This document shows, piece by piece, positions 10,951-19,921 of a stretch of 64,000 nucleotides of DNA. The position numbers and the translations under genes are program-made. The stretch comes from Sutterella sp. AM11-39 (lineage in GTDB: Bacteria > Pseudomonadota > Gammaproteobacteria > Burkholderiales > Burkholderiaceae_F): assembly GCF_003472385.1 (NCBI RefSeq), contig NZ_QRLV01000005.1:62001-126000 (forward strand), read 5' to 3'. Under the pieces are notes generated by a model that worked only from the letters and a program-made list of their open reading frames with translations, did not search any database and was not told the origin of the DNA. Numbering within the stretch: the first letter of the stretch is position 1; each line of letters starts with the position of its first letter.

Positions 10951-11234
10951 AGCACGATTTTGACAAGCGGATGAGAGGTCAGCATCAGATAAATGCTGTC
11001 GAGCTGCGCTCGGCTGGTGGCGCGCACCGTCACGGTGAGCGCCGTGTACTTATTGCCGGTCGACTTTCGTTCCGTGATGGTTGTCGGATCGAAGTCGGGT
11101 ACCAATTCACGCACGGCCGCTCCGATTGTCTCGGCAAAATGCGGGACGGAGGCACCCATTACTTTGATGGGAAAGTCGCAGGGAAATTCAATTAGGGAAT
11201 CCTGTTCTTCAATGAGGTTTTGTTTGTCAGTCAT
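10947..11234 (-). CDS. ybeD: YbeD/DUF493 family protein
   Basis: A 95-residue cytoplasmic protein of the DUF493 (YbeD) family, an ACT-like small fold found between dacA and lipB in many proteobacteria. The visible pattern is FPCDFPIKVMG, then ITERKSTGNKYTALTVTVRA and SHPLVKIVL at the end, all family hallmarks. Biochemical function is not established. It starts 12 bases after the dacA-like gene and its TGA overlaps the lipB GTG, so it is translationally coupled. Confidence 0.9.
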   Translation of the reverse strand: MTDKQNLIEEQDSLIEFPCDFPIKVMGASVPHFAETIGAAVRELVPDFDPTTITERKSTGNKYTALTVTVRATSRAQLDSIYLMLTSHPLVKIVL

Positions 11235-11246
11235 TGGCTCAAATAA

Positions 11247-12494
11247 TCAAGGTTGAGTCTTTTTTGCCGTATCTTCACGTCGAACTTCGACTGCGACCGG
11301 CTGGTTTTGATTGTCGGCAGGTTTCATGCGCAGGCGAACGGAGTCGACGAAACGGCTCAGGAAACTGCCCGGACCAACGTCGTGCATGGCGACCAGATCA
11401 AAATCATTTATGTGTTTGTTTTGAAAGTAGACGCGCAGTTTGCCGACCACTTCGCCGGTCTTGACCGGGGCGACGGCAGGCGACATGTACTCAAACTGCG
11501 TTGTAAAGCCACCTAGACCGCGCGAGACGATATCCTGACGGGGAACTGTCACCCAGATCGCATCGGCGCTGCCGACTTCAAGCTTTTCGCGATTACCGGT
11601 CAGGATGTCGATTTTGGTGACAAGCGTATTGGCCGGAAAAAGCCGCAACGTTTCATATTCCAGACGTCCGTGACGCAGCAACGTCTGTACGTCGGCCGTT
11701 GTCAGATCCGACGTTTGTCCGCCCAACAAAACGGCGATCACGTCGCGAGGCATGACGTTTTTGTTTCTGTCTCGATGCCAGCTGCCGATTACGGACGTAT
11801 TGTTGGCATTGCTCATGACGCCGTCGATGCCAGCGCCTCGCCACAGCAACTGATTACGGTTGCGCAGACTGTGCGTCGTAAAGACGAACTCCTTTTCGGA
11901 AAACCACTGGTAGGCCTGCGGAAAGCGTTTTTTTACTGCAATGGCCAGACGCGCCAGATCATGCGCGCTCATGCGGTTGTCGGCATGCTCCATTGGCGAG
12001 ACGAAGCGGCTTTGGTGTAAACCGAGCTTTTCTGCCGTTTCATTCATGCGGCGGGCAAAAGCGTTTGCTTCTTTATCAAAGTGCGCGGCCACGGCAAGCA
12101 CCGCATCTTCGGCGCCCGTGACAGCGATGCTGTGCAGAAGCGTTCTCAGAGGATGCGGCTCGCCCGGCACCAGATAAAGGCGGCGTGAGTTGCTCGAGCG
12201 CATTACATCGGCGGCAGTAATGGACACCGGCGCACTGAGTGCGTTTTTGTCTCCTGCGACCGCGTCAAGCGCCGTATAGATCACCATCAGATGAACCAGT
12301 TCCCCCGGGGAAAGCGCTTTATCTTTGTTGTTTGCGCTCATCACAAAGCCGCTGATGCCATCAACGAGCACCCACGCTTCGGGCGAGGATGTCATGACAG
12401 GGTCTTTGCCGGGCGCCGCGGATACGGCGGGTGAAACGGTGAAGAGACTGAAAAATCCGGCTAGAGCAATGAAAAAATTGCAGAAAATTCGCAT
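11247..12494 (-). CDS. DacA/PBP5-like protein lacking the penicillin-binding active site
   Basis: A 415-residue exported protein in the dacA position of the dacA-ybeD-lipB cluster. The signal peptide is MRIFCNFFIALAGFFSLFTV, with cleavage likely after VSA (residue 26). The D-Ala-D-Ala carboxypeptidase fold is recognisable from AWVLVDGISGFVMSANN, MSAHDLARLAIA and a complete C-terminal PBP5 beta-domain (YETLRLFPANTLVTK, WVTVPRQ, PAVAPVKTGEVVGKLRVY). All three catalytic motifs are altered. SxxK reads ELVH (65-68), SxN reads GAE (127-129), and KTG reads MSN (227-229). A C-terminal charged tail replaces a clear amphipathic anchor. Probably a non-enzymatic cell-wall protein; the frame is intact, so it is not a pseudogene by sequence. 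Confidence 0.8.
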   Translation of the reverse strand: MRIFCNFFIALAGFFSLFTVSPAVSAAPGKDPVMTSSPEAWVLVDGISGFVMSANNKDKALSPGELVHLMVIYTALDAVAGDKNALSAPVSITAADVMRSSNSRRLYLVPGEPHPLRTLLHSIAVTGAEDAVLAVAAHFDKEANAFARRMNETAEKLGLHQSRFVSPMEHADNRMSAHDLARLAIAVKKRFPQAYQWFSEKEFVFTTHSLRNRNQLLWRGAGIDGVMSNANNTSVIGSWHRDRNKNVMPRDVIAVLLGGQTSDLTTADVQTLLRHGRLEYETLRLFPANTLVTKIDILTGNREKLEVGSADAIWVTVPRQDIVSRGLGGFTTQFEYMSPAVAPVKTGEVVGKLRVYFQNKHINDFDLVAMHDVGPGSFLSRFVDSVRLRMKPADNQNQPVAVEVRREDTAKKTQP

Positions 12495-12518
12495 GCGACG
12501 ATTTTAGCGGGAGTGGTC

Positions 12519-13166
12519 TCAGAGTAAAGCAACGAATTGTGAGAAAACGCGGCTCAATTGCGGCAGTTTCTTGGCAAAAACGTGGTTGGTGGCGGGAATG
12601 ACGTCCACCGTCAGATTGTTGAGGTTGGCCCAGGACAGAACCGTGTTGAGCGGTGCCAATTCGTCGTTTTGCGCATGAACGACGAACGCGGGGCAGCCCG
12701 GGTGAACGATGTCAAATTTATGAACGGCCGGGCCCGCGTAAATCATAGCGGCGGGTTTACGGATCTGTGCAGCCAGGCTCATGACGTAGGTGCCGAAAGA
12801 AAAGCCGCCGAACACAGCGCGGCCTCCGACGGGAAGCGCTTCGGCAACTTCACGCATTTCAAAGACGGCGTCGATGACGCGCAAAAAGTCCGCGGCTTCT
12901 CCGGGGCCTGCGTTGTATTCACCTTCGCTGCGGCCGGCACCCCGGCAATTGGGTCGTACGACGAGCCAGCCGCCCGAAACCAGAGCCTTGGCCATGGTGG
13001 TGATGACTTTGTGATCTTTGCTGCCGCCTTGCGTGGTGATCGGATGCGCCAAAAAGGCGATGCCTTGGGTGCAGACATCGGGAAAATCGATGTCGAGTTC
13101 GATAAGGCCGGCTTCACCGGCGGTTTGTGTAGTATGCGTTCTGGTCATTTTTCGAAGGCAGTTCAT
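12519..13166 (-). CDS. Alpha/beta hydrolase (dienelactone hydrolase-like)
   Basis: A small alpha/beta-hydrolase fold protein. It shows the oxyanion region FLAHPITTQGGSKDHKV, VVRPNCRGAGRSEGEYN and the nucleophile elbow GGFSFGTY, which reads G-F-S-F-G. The acid and base fit QNDELAP and ATNHVFAKK. This matches the family of short bacterial hydrolases annotated from E. coli YfhR/YpfH-like proteins; the substrate is unknown. The start is uncertain: ATG 13166 (215 residues) or ATG 13148 (209). Both leave only a short gap to the divergent birA, so the two promoters must overlap their coding ends. Confidence 0.7.
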   Translation of the reverse strand: MNCLRKMTRTHTTQTAGEAGLIELDIDFPDVCTQGIAFLAHPITTQGGSKDHKVITTMAKALVSGGWLVVRPNCRGAGRSEGEYNAGPGEAADFLRVIDAVFEMREVAEALPVGGRAVFGGFSFGTYVMSLAAQIRKPAAMIYAGPAVHKFDIVHPGCPAFVVHAQNDELAPLNTVLSWANLNNLTVDVIPATNHVFAKKLPQLSRVFSQFVALL

Positions 13167-13181
13167 TTTCTGATCTGAACC

Positions 13182-14006
13182 ATGCATTGTAATTGGGTAA
13201 AACAAAAGTCTTTCTCTTCGGCACTGCTTGAGGCTCAAAGTTGTCTTGAGGCGCACTGGGTTGAAGAGACCGCCAGTACCAACGACGATGTCAAGGAGTG
13301 GGTGAAAAAGGCCGATGAAGATATAGCCGTTGCTTTGGTGACGGATCGGCAGACGGCAGGACGAGGCACCCGCGGCCGTCGTTGGACGGCACCGGCCGCA
13401 TCGGTTCTTTTGACCGTCGGCGTACCGCTTTCCGTTTCAGAAAGCGACCTCTCGGGACTGTCTCCGGTCGTGGGGGCGGCTTGTGCCGAATCTCTTTGGA
13501 AACTCAACCCCGACGTAAGGCTTAAGTGGCCCAACGATCTTTGGATCGGCAACGGCAAGGCCGCCGGCATTCTTTGCGAACTTGTGCGCAACCGTGCGCA
13601 TCGTTTGCATGCGGTCGTAGGTATCGGCGTTAATATGTGTCTCGGTAAAATCGGTGTTCCGACGACGGACGTGCCGGCAGCGGCCGTGCTCGTGCAATTG
13701 CCTGACGTGCAAAAGCTCGAAGATCTTCGTGTCCGGACGGCGGCTTGTTTGAGCTCAGCCATCGAACGCGTTTGCCGGTCCTTTTCTCCGACTTTGATCA
13801 CCGAGCTTCAGGCTCGTTGGCCGCAACTTGACGCTTTGGCGGGAAAGCCCGCGGAACTGATGTTGCCTTCGGGAGAAGTGCTTCATGGGCAAACGGCGGG
13901 TATCGGAGACGGCGGCGAGCTTTTGTTTGTCGACGAGTTCGGATGCACGAGAACATATGCGGACGCTCGCATTCGACCGCTTTTAACAAATCGAGAAAAA
14001 CAGTGA
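13182..14006 (+). CDS. birA: Biotin-[acetyl-CoA carboxylase] ligase, ligase-only form
   Basis: Activates biotin as biotinyl-5'-AMP and attaches it to the carboxyl carrier protein. The nucleotide/biotin loop reads GRGTRGRRW, followed by KWPNDLWIGNGKAAGILCE and VVGIGVNMCL; a C-terminal SH3-like domain covers about 215-270. The 274-residue product lacks the N-terminal DNA-binding domain of E. coli BirA, so it should not repress biotin genes. Its stop overlaps the coaX GTG start by four bases (GTGA), an arrangement common in betaproteobacteria. Confidence 0.92.
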   Translation: MHCNWVKQKSFSSALLEAQSCLEAHWVEETASTNDDVKEWVKKADEDIAVALVTDRQTAGRGTRGRRWTAPAASVLLTVGVPLSVSESDLSGLSPVVGAACAESLWKLNPDVRLKWPNDLWIGNGKAAGILCELVRNRAHRLHAVVGIGVNMCLGKIGVPTTDVPAAAVLVQLPDVQKLEDLRVRTAACLSSAIERVCRSFSPTLITELQARWPQLDALAGKPAELMLPSGEVLHGQTAGIGDGGELLFVDEFGCTRTYADARIRPLLTNREKQ

Positions 14007-14770
14007 CGGCTCTGCTTTTGGATCTTGGCAACACGGCTCTCAAATGGGCGACTTCGAACAAGCCCGAGGAGCCGCATGCCTACGTGCATTGCGGCAACGA
14101 TGTGGTGCCTGACGAATTGCTGCATAAATGGCTCAATTTAAAACCCGAGCGCGTCGTCGGATGCATGGTCTCGAGCGAAAAGTTTGCGTTCAACATCACG
14201 CGCTTTTTCAACGCGCACGGCATTAAGTGGGATTGGTTGCACTCCGAGCGTGTGTTTCAAGGGCGTGATTTTTCCGTTGTCAACAAGTACGACAATTACG
14301 AGCAGCTCGGCAGCGACCGTTGGCACGCCGTGATCGGCGCCGCTTCGCTTTATCCCAACCGCCCGATTTTGGTCGTGCACATCGGTACGGCCACGACGGC
14401 CGACGTCGTGATCCCAGAAGACGATAAGACGCAGGCCTTTATCGGCGGACGCATTCTGCCGGGGCCCTCCATGATGACCGAAGCGCTGTTGACGAAGACT
14501 CGTTGCCGGCCGGGGCGCATCGGTGTGCGTTCGGATTTTCCGACCAACACGGCAGACGCGATCACCACTGCCGTGCTCGAAGCGCATCTGGGCATCGTTG
14601 ATCGTTCGCTCGCAAGCCTTCGCAAGATGGGCTTTGACGATCCTTGTCTGCTGTTTGCAGGGGGCGCCGCGCCTCTTTTTGCGCCCTACATCATGCAGGA
14701 GTATCCGCAGGCCGTGATCAAGCACAACCTGGTGCTGCGCGGTTTGGCCATGCGCGCCACGAATCGGTAG
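14003..14770 (+). CDS. coaX: Type III pantothenate kinase
   Basis: Phosphorylates pantothenate in the first step of coenzyme A synthesis. ASKHA-fold signatures are present: phosphate-1 loop DLGNTALKW at the N-terminus, GSDRWHAVIGA and VHIGTATTADVV. The 255-residue product is normal in length. The start is the GTG at 14003 overlapping the birA stop; an upstream in-frame extension to 13943 would lie entirely within birA and is not needed. Type III enzymes need a monovalent cation and are not inhibited by CoA. Confidence 0.93.
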   Translation: MTALLLDLGNTALKWATSNKPEEPHAYVHCGNDVVPDELLHKWLNLKPERVVGCMVSSEKFAFNITRFFNAHGIKWDWLHSERVFQGRDFSVVNKYDNYEQLGSDRWHAVIGAASLYPNRPILVVHIGTATTADVVIPEDDKTQAFIGGRILPGPSMMTEALLTKTRCRPGRIGVRSDFPTNTADAITTAVLEAHLGIVDRSLASLRKMGFDDPCLLFAGGAAPLFAPYIMQEYPQAVIKHNLVLRGLAMRATNR

Positions 14771-14790
14771 GCGCTTAGCGGGGGCAGACG

Positions 14791-15456
14791 GTGCGTTATT
14801 TCGTCAACTTTGTTCTTCTTCTGGCTTTGTGTGCCTGTGGTTGGTTTTTGTACGACCAGTCGCGTCAACCGACGGTTGACCTGGTGGCGGAAACTAAGCT
14901 CAAGGTCGACGTGCCTGAACTTGTGCTGGCCACGATTGAAGCACGAAAGAGCGACGAGAACGCCCGCATTTCCGGTACGCCCATTGATGCGGACTGCTTT
15001 GTTTGGGGTCCTTTTGAAGGACGGCAGATGATTGCGGTTCGGTCAACGCTTAAACAGCGAGGTCTGCTGCAAAAGGCTGAAATCTCGGATCGGTTCTTGC
15101 CTGATCGGTGGATCGTTTATCTTGGACCCTACAGCAATGACATCGCGGTTCGCGCTTTCGTCAAGCAGTTCCGTCAGCAAGGCTACAAAAACGTTCGCCC
15201 GATTCTGAGCGGCGCCCTGTCCTACGGGGTGGAAATCGAGACTTTTGAAAGTAAGGAACAAGCGCAAGCGTGGATCAACGATAAAAAGGCGCCCGACGTG
15301 AAGGGGTTGCGCGTTACAAACCGCTTGGGTGAACCTTCCGACAAGGTCGATCTGGTGTTCCGAAACTTGACCGAAGATCAGCGTCAGGCTTTGTTCGCCA
15401 TCTGGAAGCGTTGGCAGGGAACGGAAATTCAAAACTGCAGCTTCTACCAGAAATGA
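14791..15456 (+). CDS. Membrane-anchored SPOR-domain protein
   Basis: A 221-residue protein with one N-terminal membrane segment (about 4-22, NFVLLLALCACGWFLYD) and a periplasmic part. Residues 67-150 resemble a SPOR domain (CFVWGPFEGRQ, IVYLGPYSNDIAVRAFVKQFRQQGYKN). SPOR domains bind denuded septal peptidoglycan, so a cell-wall or division role is inferred. GTG 14791 follows AGCGGGGGC and is 20 bases after coaX. A SPOR protein after coaX is a recurring betaproteobacterial arrangement. A terminator follows immediately. Confidence 0.7.
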   Translation: MRYFVNFVLLLALCACGWFLYDQSRQPTVDLVAETKLKVDVPELVLATIEARKSDENARISGTPIDADCFVWGPFEGRQMIAVRSTLKQRGLLQKAEISDRFLPDRWIVYLGPYSNDIAVRAFVKQFRQQGYKNVRPILSGALSYGVEIETFESKEQAQAWINDKKAPDVKGLRVTNRLGEPSDKVDLVFRNLTEDQRQALFAIWKRWQGTEIQNCSFYQK

Positions 15457-15457
15457 A

Positions 15458-15500
15458 AACGGTCCGGAAACTGAGTTCCGAACCGTTGCGTCTCTTTTAT
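15458..15500 (+). terminator. Intrinsic terminator after the birA-coaX-SPOR operon
   Basis: A 12-bp stem with one mismatch, AACGGTCCGGAA (15458-15469) / TTCCGAACCGTT (15476-15487), has a 6-base loop and a T-rich tail (CTCTTTTATT). It begins two bases after the stop codon. Confidence 0.82.
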
Positions 15501-15943
15501 TCTGGACAGATTTTTTCAAGCGACGTCAGCAAAGAGGGAAGCTTTTCAAGCATGATCTTTGCTTTGGCGCGGCGCTCTTCGAGCACTTCCTCAGGACAGG
15601 TGCGGCGGCGCGGTGACCAGATGGAGTCCGGGAAGAAGGCGTCATCCTTGTAGCGAGCGATCACGTGCCAGTGCACGTGCGGCACCATATTGCCGAGACT
15701 GGCCAGATTGATCTTGTCCGGGTGCATGGTCTCGAGCATGCACAGTTCGCACAGACGAACGGCTTTTCTTACCATTGCGGATTCTTCCGCAGTCAGATCC
15801 ACCATTTCGGCGGCATGGCGCTTGACGATCACGCGCACAAATCCGGGTAGGTCATCGTCGGACGCGTCAATGACTCGAACGAGTTTTCCGCGCCAAATCA
15901 CGCGTTCGTCAACAGGATTACAAAGAGGACAGTCGTTTACCAT
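15497..15943 (-). CDS. HIT-family nucleotide-binding protein
   Basis: A 148-residue histidine-triad protein. The active motif appears as PHVHWHVIARY, giving the His-x-His-x-His triad that forms the nucleotidyl-phosphate transfer site. An N-terminal CPLC pair may bind zinc, as in Fhit/HinT-like bacterial members. The C-terminal SPRRRTCPEE segment is typical of a betaproteobacterial HIT subgroup. It probably hydrolyses nucleoside phosphoramidates or dinucleotides; the physiological substrate is not evident. Convergent with the SPOR gene. Confidence 0.85.
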   Translation of the reverse strand: MVNDCPLCNPVDERVIWRGKLVRVIDASDDDLPGFVRVIVKRHAAEMVDLTAEESAMVRKAVRLCELCMLETMHPDKINLASLGNMVPHVHWHVIARYKDDAFFPDSIWSPRRRTCPEEVLEERRAKAKIMLEKLPSLLTSLEKICPE

Positions 15944-15994
15944 AGTGTCGAGTCGGGCTCCGCAAGGAGCCCGCAGAGATAAAGGAGGGCAATT

Positions 15995-18900
15995 CTAAAC
16001 GAGAACGCGCTCGATGCCTTCGGCGGTGACCTGAGTTACGAAACGAGACAGCCACTGACTGCCGAGTTTGAGTTGAGCCAATTCCACCGCGAGGAACTCG
16101 GCCTGCGTGCCGGTTGAGTCCGAATAGCGGCTGATGCCTTGCAGACATCCCGGACACGTCGTGAGAATTTTGACGGCGCTGCGGTCACGCTGTGCGCACA
16201 GCACGTTCTTTACCTTGAGAATGTTCTCCTCTTTTTTGAACCGTACTTGGGTGGCGATGTCCGGACGCGCGACGGCAAAGGTGCCCGATTCGCCGCAGCA
16301 GGTGTCGGTCTGCAGCACGGTACTGCCGTCGGCCGGGTGCAAAATAGCATTGACCGTTTTGACCGGAACGGGCGCTGCAAACGGCGTATGGCACGGATCG
16401 TGGTACATGTAGCGCACGTTGTCGGCACCGGTGACGCTCATACCTTTTTCCAGCAGGTATTCGTGAACATCCATCAGGCGGCAGCCTGGGAAAATTTCTT
16501 CGAAATGGTAGTCCTTGAGCTGCTTGAGGCAGGTGCCGCAGGAAATGAGGACGGTTTTGATGTCCAGATAGTTGAGCGTATTGGCCAGACGGTGAAAGAG
16601 CACGCGGTTGGCCGTGACGATGGCGTCGGCCTTGGCGAGTTCGCCTGCGCCGCGCTGCGGATAGCCGCAGCACATGAATTTGGGCGGAAGCACTGTTTGC
16701 ACACCGGCTTCGTACAGAAGCGCCAACACAGCCAGGGACACTTCCGGGTAGAGACGTTCGTTGCCGCATCCCGGGAAGTAGAAGACGGCCTCGGCATCCT
16801 TTGCCTGTGGCTTGCGGATGATGGGCGCAACGGCTGAGTCGGTGATGCCCAGCACGGCCCGCATGGTTTGTTTCATGCGTGGCGAGGGCAGCTTGCGGTT
16901 GACGAGCGTGACGGTCTGTTCGACGATACCGGGTCTGCCGATCGTGTGCGTCGGATGACTCAATTGCGCACGTGCCGCGGCGGCGAGCATGTCGTGCGCC
17001 ATGCGTTCGGCCTTAAAGCCCATGTTGACGAGACCTTTACGGGCCCACTCAACAGTGCGCGGGTTGCTCAGTTCCAGGAACTTCATGCCGGCGCGTTTGG
17101 CCATCGGCATGGAAGCTTTGCCGGAGCGCTCCAGAAGGGCACGCAACAGGATAGTCACTTCGCCGAAGTTGATCTTGACGGGGCAGGGGGTGCGGCACTT
17201 CATGCACAATGTGCAGTGGTCGGCAAGATCCTCGAGTGCTTCGAGATGCAGGTCGGACAAACCGCGGCGCGTCTGGCTTTCGTAGAGAATCGCCTCGATC
17301 AGCAGACTTGTTGCGATGATCTTGTTGCGCGGCGAGAACAGAAGGCTTGCGCGCGGCACGTGTGTCGTGCACTTGGATTTGCACTTGCCGCAGCGCAGGC
17401 AGTTCTTGATGGCGTCGCTAATCTCCTTGACCTGCGTCTGCTGCATGATGAGCGATTCAGCGCCGAGCAGGTTAAAGCTCGGTGTGTAGAGCATCCGCAG
17501 ATCAATGTCTTTGGACAGCTTGCCGCGGTTGAAGTGCCGCTGCGGATCCACCTGATGCACGTACTCAGTGTAGGGTACGAGTTTTTCGGAATCCAGAAAT
17601 TCGATCTTGGTGAGCCCGATGCCGTGTTCGCCGCTGATGACGCCACCCAAAGACTTGGCCAGAGCCATGACGCGGTGAACGGCTTCGACGCCCTTTTGCA
17701 TCATGCGTTGGTTGTCGGAGTTAAGCGGCACGTTGGTGTGCACGTTGCCGTCACCGGCGTGCATGTGCAGCGCAATGAACACGCGTCCGCGCAGTACGCG
17801 GGCGTGAATGGCGTCAATTTCGGCGCGTACTTTTTCAAAGGCGTCGCCTGGGAAGATCTGAAAGAGTTCGGCGCGCACCTCTTTTTTCCAGGACACGCGT
17901 ACCGTGCGGTCGTAAATGAGGTCAAAGACCGTCTTGCTGCGGTATTTGCGCAGCACGGCGGCAGGCAGCGTGAGCCCCAAAGCGGCAAGCTTTTCGGTTT
18001 GTTCGCTAACCTTGTCGTCGAAGTGATGGCGCAGGTAAAGCCAGCGTGCGCGGACGGACTGCACCAGTTTGAGCGCCTGAGGAACGGTGGCTTCCAACAG
18101 AAGTTCCTTAGGAACGCCCGCCGTCAGCGAAGGTTTACCGAGCGAAATGTAGCCGTGCAGGTAGTTTTCGAGCGCATCGAGCATTTCAAGCTTGTTGTCG
18201 ATCGAGCACTCGATGTTGAACGTTTCGCAGCCGAGCGTGTATTCGCCGATCTTGTCGAGCGGAATCACCACGTCTTCGTTGAGCTTGAAGGCGTTGGTGT
18301 GTGCGCTGATGGCCGCCGTCTTGCTGCGTTCGTGCCAGAAGGCAAAGCGCGCTTCGGGTGTTTTGGCGATAAAACCTTCGCCGTTGACTTTGGTGCAAAG
18401 GTCGATTACGCGGCCGACGGCTTCTTCGAGAGCGGCTTCGTCGCTGCCGACGATGTCGCCCACAATCACCATCTTGGGATAGTCTCCGCGCTTACTCTTG
18501 ACCGGATAGTGAACCGCTTTCAGATAGCGGTCGTCAAGGTGTTCGAGGCCGGCGAGCATACAACCTTTGTAGCCATTGCCGAGCAAGTTGGAAATTTCCA
18601 AAATTGCTTTGCCCGCAAGCGTGGCAGCGCCGAAAAATTCCAGACAGACCGTGTAAGTCAGGGGCGGCATCTTGTGCAGAATCCAGCGCGCCGAAGTAAT
18701 GATGCCGTCGGTGCCTTCCTTTTGAACCGCAGGCAGCCCGCCAAGGAACTTGTTGGTGACATCCTTGCCGAGACCTTTGCGGCGGTAGATGCTGCCGGGT
18801 GTGACAAGATCGCGAGTGCTTAACACGCGCGCTTTTTCAGGGTCGGCCGTGCGGCCGTCCTTGACGGTGATGCGCCAACGGACGTCAGCTTGGGGCGAAA

Positions 18901-19921
18901 TCTTGCTGCAGGTGTGATCCAGGCGCTCGACTTCCATCCAATTGCCGTCGGCTGTGATCATGCGGTAGCTGGCGATGTTGTCGACGGCCGTGCCCCAGAG
19001 CACAGCCTTCTTGCCGCCGGAATTTTCCGCGATGTTGCCCCCGATGGTGGAGCTGTCGGCACTGGCCGGATCCACGGAGAAAATGTAGTCGTCAAGCGCG
19101 GCGGCTTCGGTCACGCGGCGCGTCACGGCGCCGCTGCCCGTGTCGATCACAGGGACCAGGCCCAGCGAGCATTCGGGTAGATGCACCTGATGTGCACGGC
19201 TGATCGAATCGAGTTTTTCGGTGTTGATCACCGCGCTCATTTCGGTCATCGGCACGGCACCGCCCGTGTAACCGGTGCCGCCGCCGCGCGGAATGATGAC
19301 CAGACCGAGCTGAATGCAGGTGCGCACGAGCGACGGAATTTCCTTTTCGCTGTCGGGTGTGATCACCACGAACGGATATTCGATGCGCAAGTCCGTGGCG
19401 TCTGTGACGTGCGCGGCGCGCATGAAGGGATCGAAACGAATGTTGTCTGCTGCCGTACAGTTTTTGAGCGCGCGCTTAAAGCGGGCTCTCAGCGCTTTGG
19501 TGCGCTCGAAGCTCGACTCGAATTTGCGCACAGCCTTATAGGCGGCAGCCATGAGCTTTTGCACCTTAACGTCGCGTTCGGCAGCCGACGGATTACGGCG
19601 CTTGTCCATTTCGCGCAGTCGGTGTTCAAGCGCTTCGATGAGAAGTTTGCGGCGAGAGGCGTTTTTCAGGAGGTCTTCCTGCAGATACGGATTGCGGTTG
19701 ACGACCCAGATGTCGCCCAGCACCTCAAAAAGCATGCGGGCGCTGCGGCCCGTGCGGCGCTCGTCACGCAATTCGTCGAGAATGACGGCGGCTTCCTTGC
19801 CCAGCAGACGCCATACGATCTCTCGATCGGAAAACGAGGTGTAGTTGTACGGAATTTCGCGGATGCGTTCGACGGCGTCGGGTTTGGCTTCGATGCCTGC
19901 CGCGCTGTTTTCGATTTGCAT
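15995..19921 (-). CDS. Fused FAD-linked dehydrogenase / Fe-S (CCG) oxidoreductase, DUF3683 type
   Basis: A very large cytoplasmic flavoprotein (1308 residues). The N-terminal DUF3683 segment starts REIPYNYTSFSDREIV. An FAD-binding PCMH domain shows IIPRGGGTGYTGGAVP and SADSSTIGGNIAENSGGKK. The C-terminal FAD-oxidase domain includes MHAGDGNVHTNVP and GGVISGEHGIG. Two ferredoxin-type clusters follow, CLRCGKCKSKC and CTLCMKCRTPCP. Two CCG domains complete it (FPGCGNERLYPE / MCCGYPQRGAG and CGTCLKQL / TCCGESGTF). It resembles GlcD and GlcF joined, suggesting oxidation of a 2-hydroxyacid with electrons going to the quinone pool. ATG 19921 precedes the conserved block; an upstream frame to 20017 adds 32 unconserved residues. 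Substrate unknown. Confidence 0.88.
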   Translation of the reverse strand: MQIENSAAGIEAKPDAVERIREIPYNYTSFSDREIVWRLLGKEAAVILDELRDERRTGRSARMLFEVLGDIWVVNRNPYLQEDLLKNASRRKLLIEALEHRLREMDKRRNPSAAERDVKVQKLMAAAYKAVRKFESSFERTKALRARFKRALKNCTAADNIRFDPFMRAAHVTDATDLRIEYPFVVITPDSEKEIPSLVRTCIQLGLVIIPRGGGTGYTGGAVPMTEMSAVINTEKLDSISRAHQVHLPECSLGLVPVIDTGSGAVTRRVTEAAALDDYIFSVDPASADSSTIGGNIAENSGGKKAVLWGTAVDNIASYRMITADGNWMEVERLDHTCSKISPQADVRWRITVKDGRTADPEKARVLSTRDLVTPGSIYRRKGLGKDVTNKFLGGLPAVQKEGTDGIITSARWILHKMPPLTYTVCLEFFGAATLAGKAILEISNLLGNGYKGCMLAGLEHLDDRYLKAVHYPVKSKRGDYPKMVIVGDIVGSDEAALEEAVGRVIDLCTKVNGEGFIAKTPEARFAFWHERSKTAAISAHTNAFKLNEDVVIPLDKIGEYTLGCETFNIECSIDNKLEMLDALENYLHGYISLGKPSLTAGVPKELLLEATVPQALKLVQSVRARWLYLRHHFDDKVSEQTEKLAALGLTLPAAVLRKYRSKTVFDLIYDRTVRVSWKKEVRAELFQIFPGDAFEKVRAEIDAIHARVLRGRVFIALHMHAGDGNVHTNVPLNSDNQRMMQKGVEAVHRVMALAKSLGGVISGEHGIGLTKIEFLDSEKLVPYTEYVHQVDPQRHFNRGKLSKDIDLRMLYTPSFNLLGAESLIMQQTQVKEISDAIKNCLRCGKCKSKCTTHVPRASLLFSPRNKIIATSLLIEAILYESQTRRGLSDLHLEALEDLADHCTLCMKCRTPCPVKINFGEVTILLRALLERSGKASMPMAKRAGMKFLELSNPRTVEWARKGLVNMGFKAERMAHDMLAAAARAQLSHPTHTIGRPGIVEQTVTLVNRKLPSPRMKQTMRAVLGITDSAVAPIIRKPQAKDAEAVFYFPGCGNERLYPEVSLAVLALLYEAGVQTVLPPKFMCCGYPQRGAGELAKADAIVTANRVLFHRLANTLNYLDIKTVLISCGTCLKQLKDYHFEEIFPGCRLMDVHEYLLEKGMSVTGADNVRYMYHDPCHTPFAAPVPVKTVNAILHPADGSTVLQTDTCCGESGTFAVARPDIATQVRFKKEENILKVKNVLCAQRDRSAVKILTTCPGCLQGISRYSDSTGTQAEFLAVELAQLKLGSQWLSRFVTQVTAEGIERVLV

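Noticed and set aside
16868-18823. Long plus-strand open frame (651 codons) opposite the DUF3683 oxidoreductase
   Set aside because: It is antisense to a protein with clear domains and has no recognisable motif or ribosome site; it arises from codon-position GC bias.
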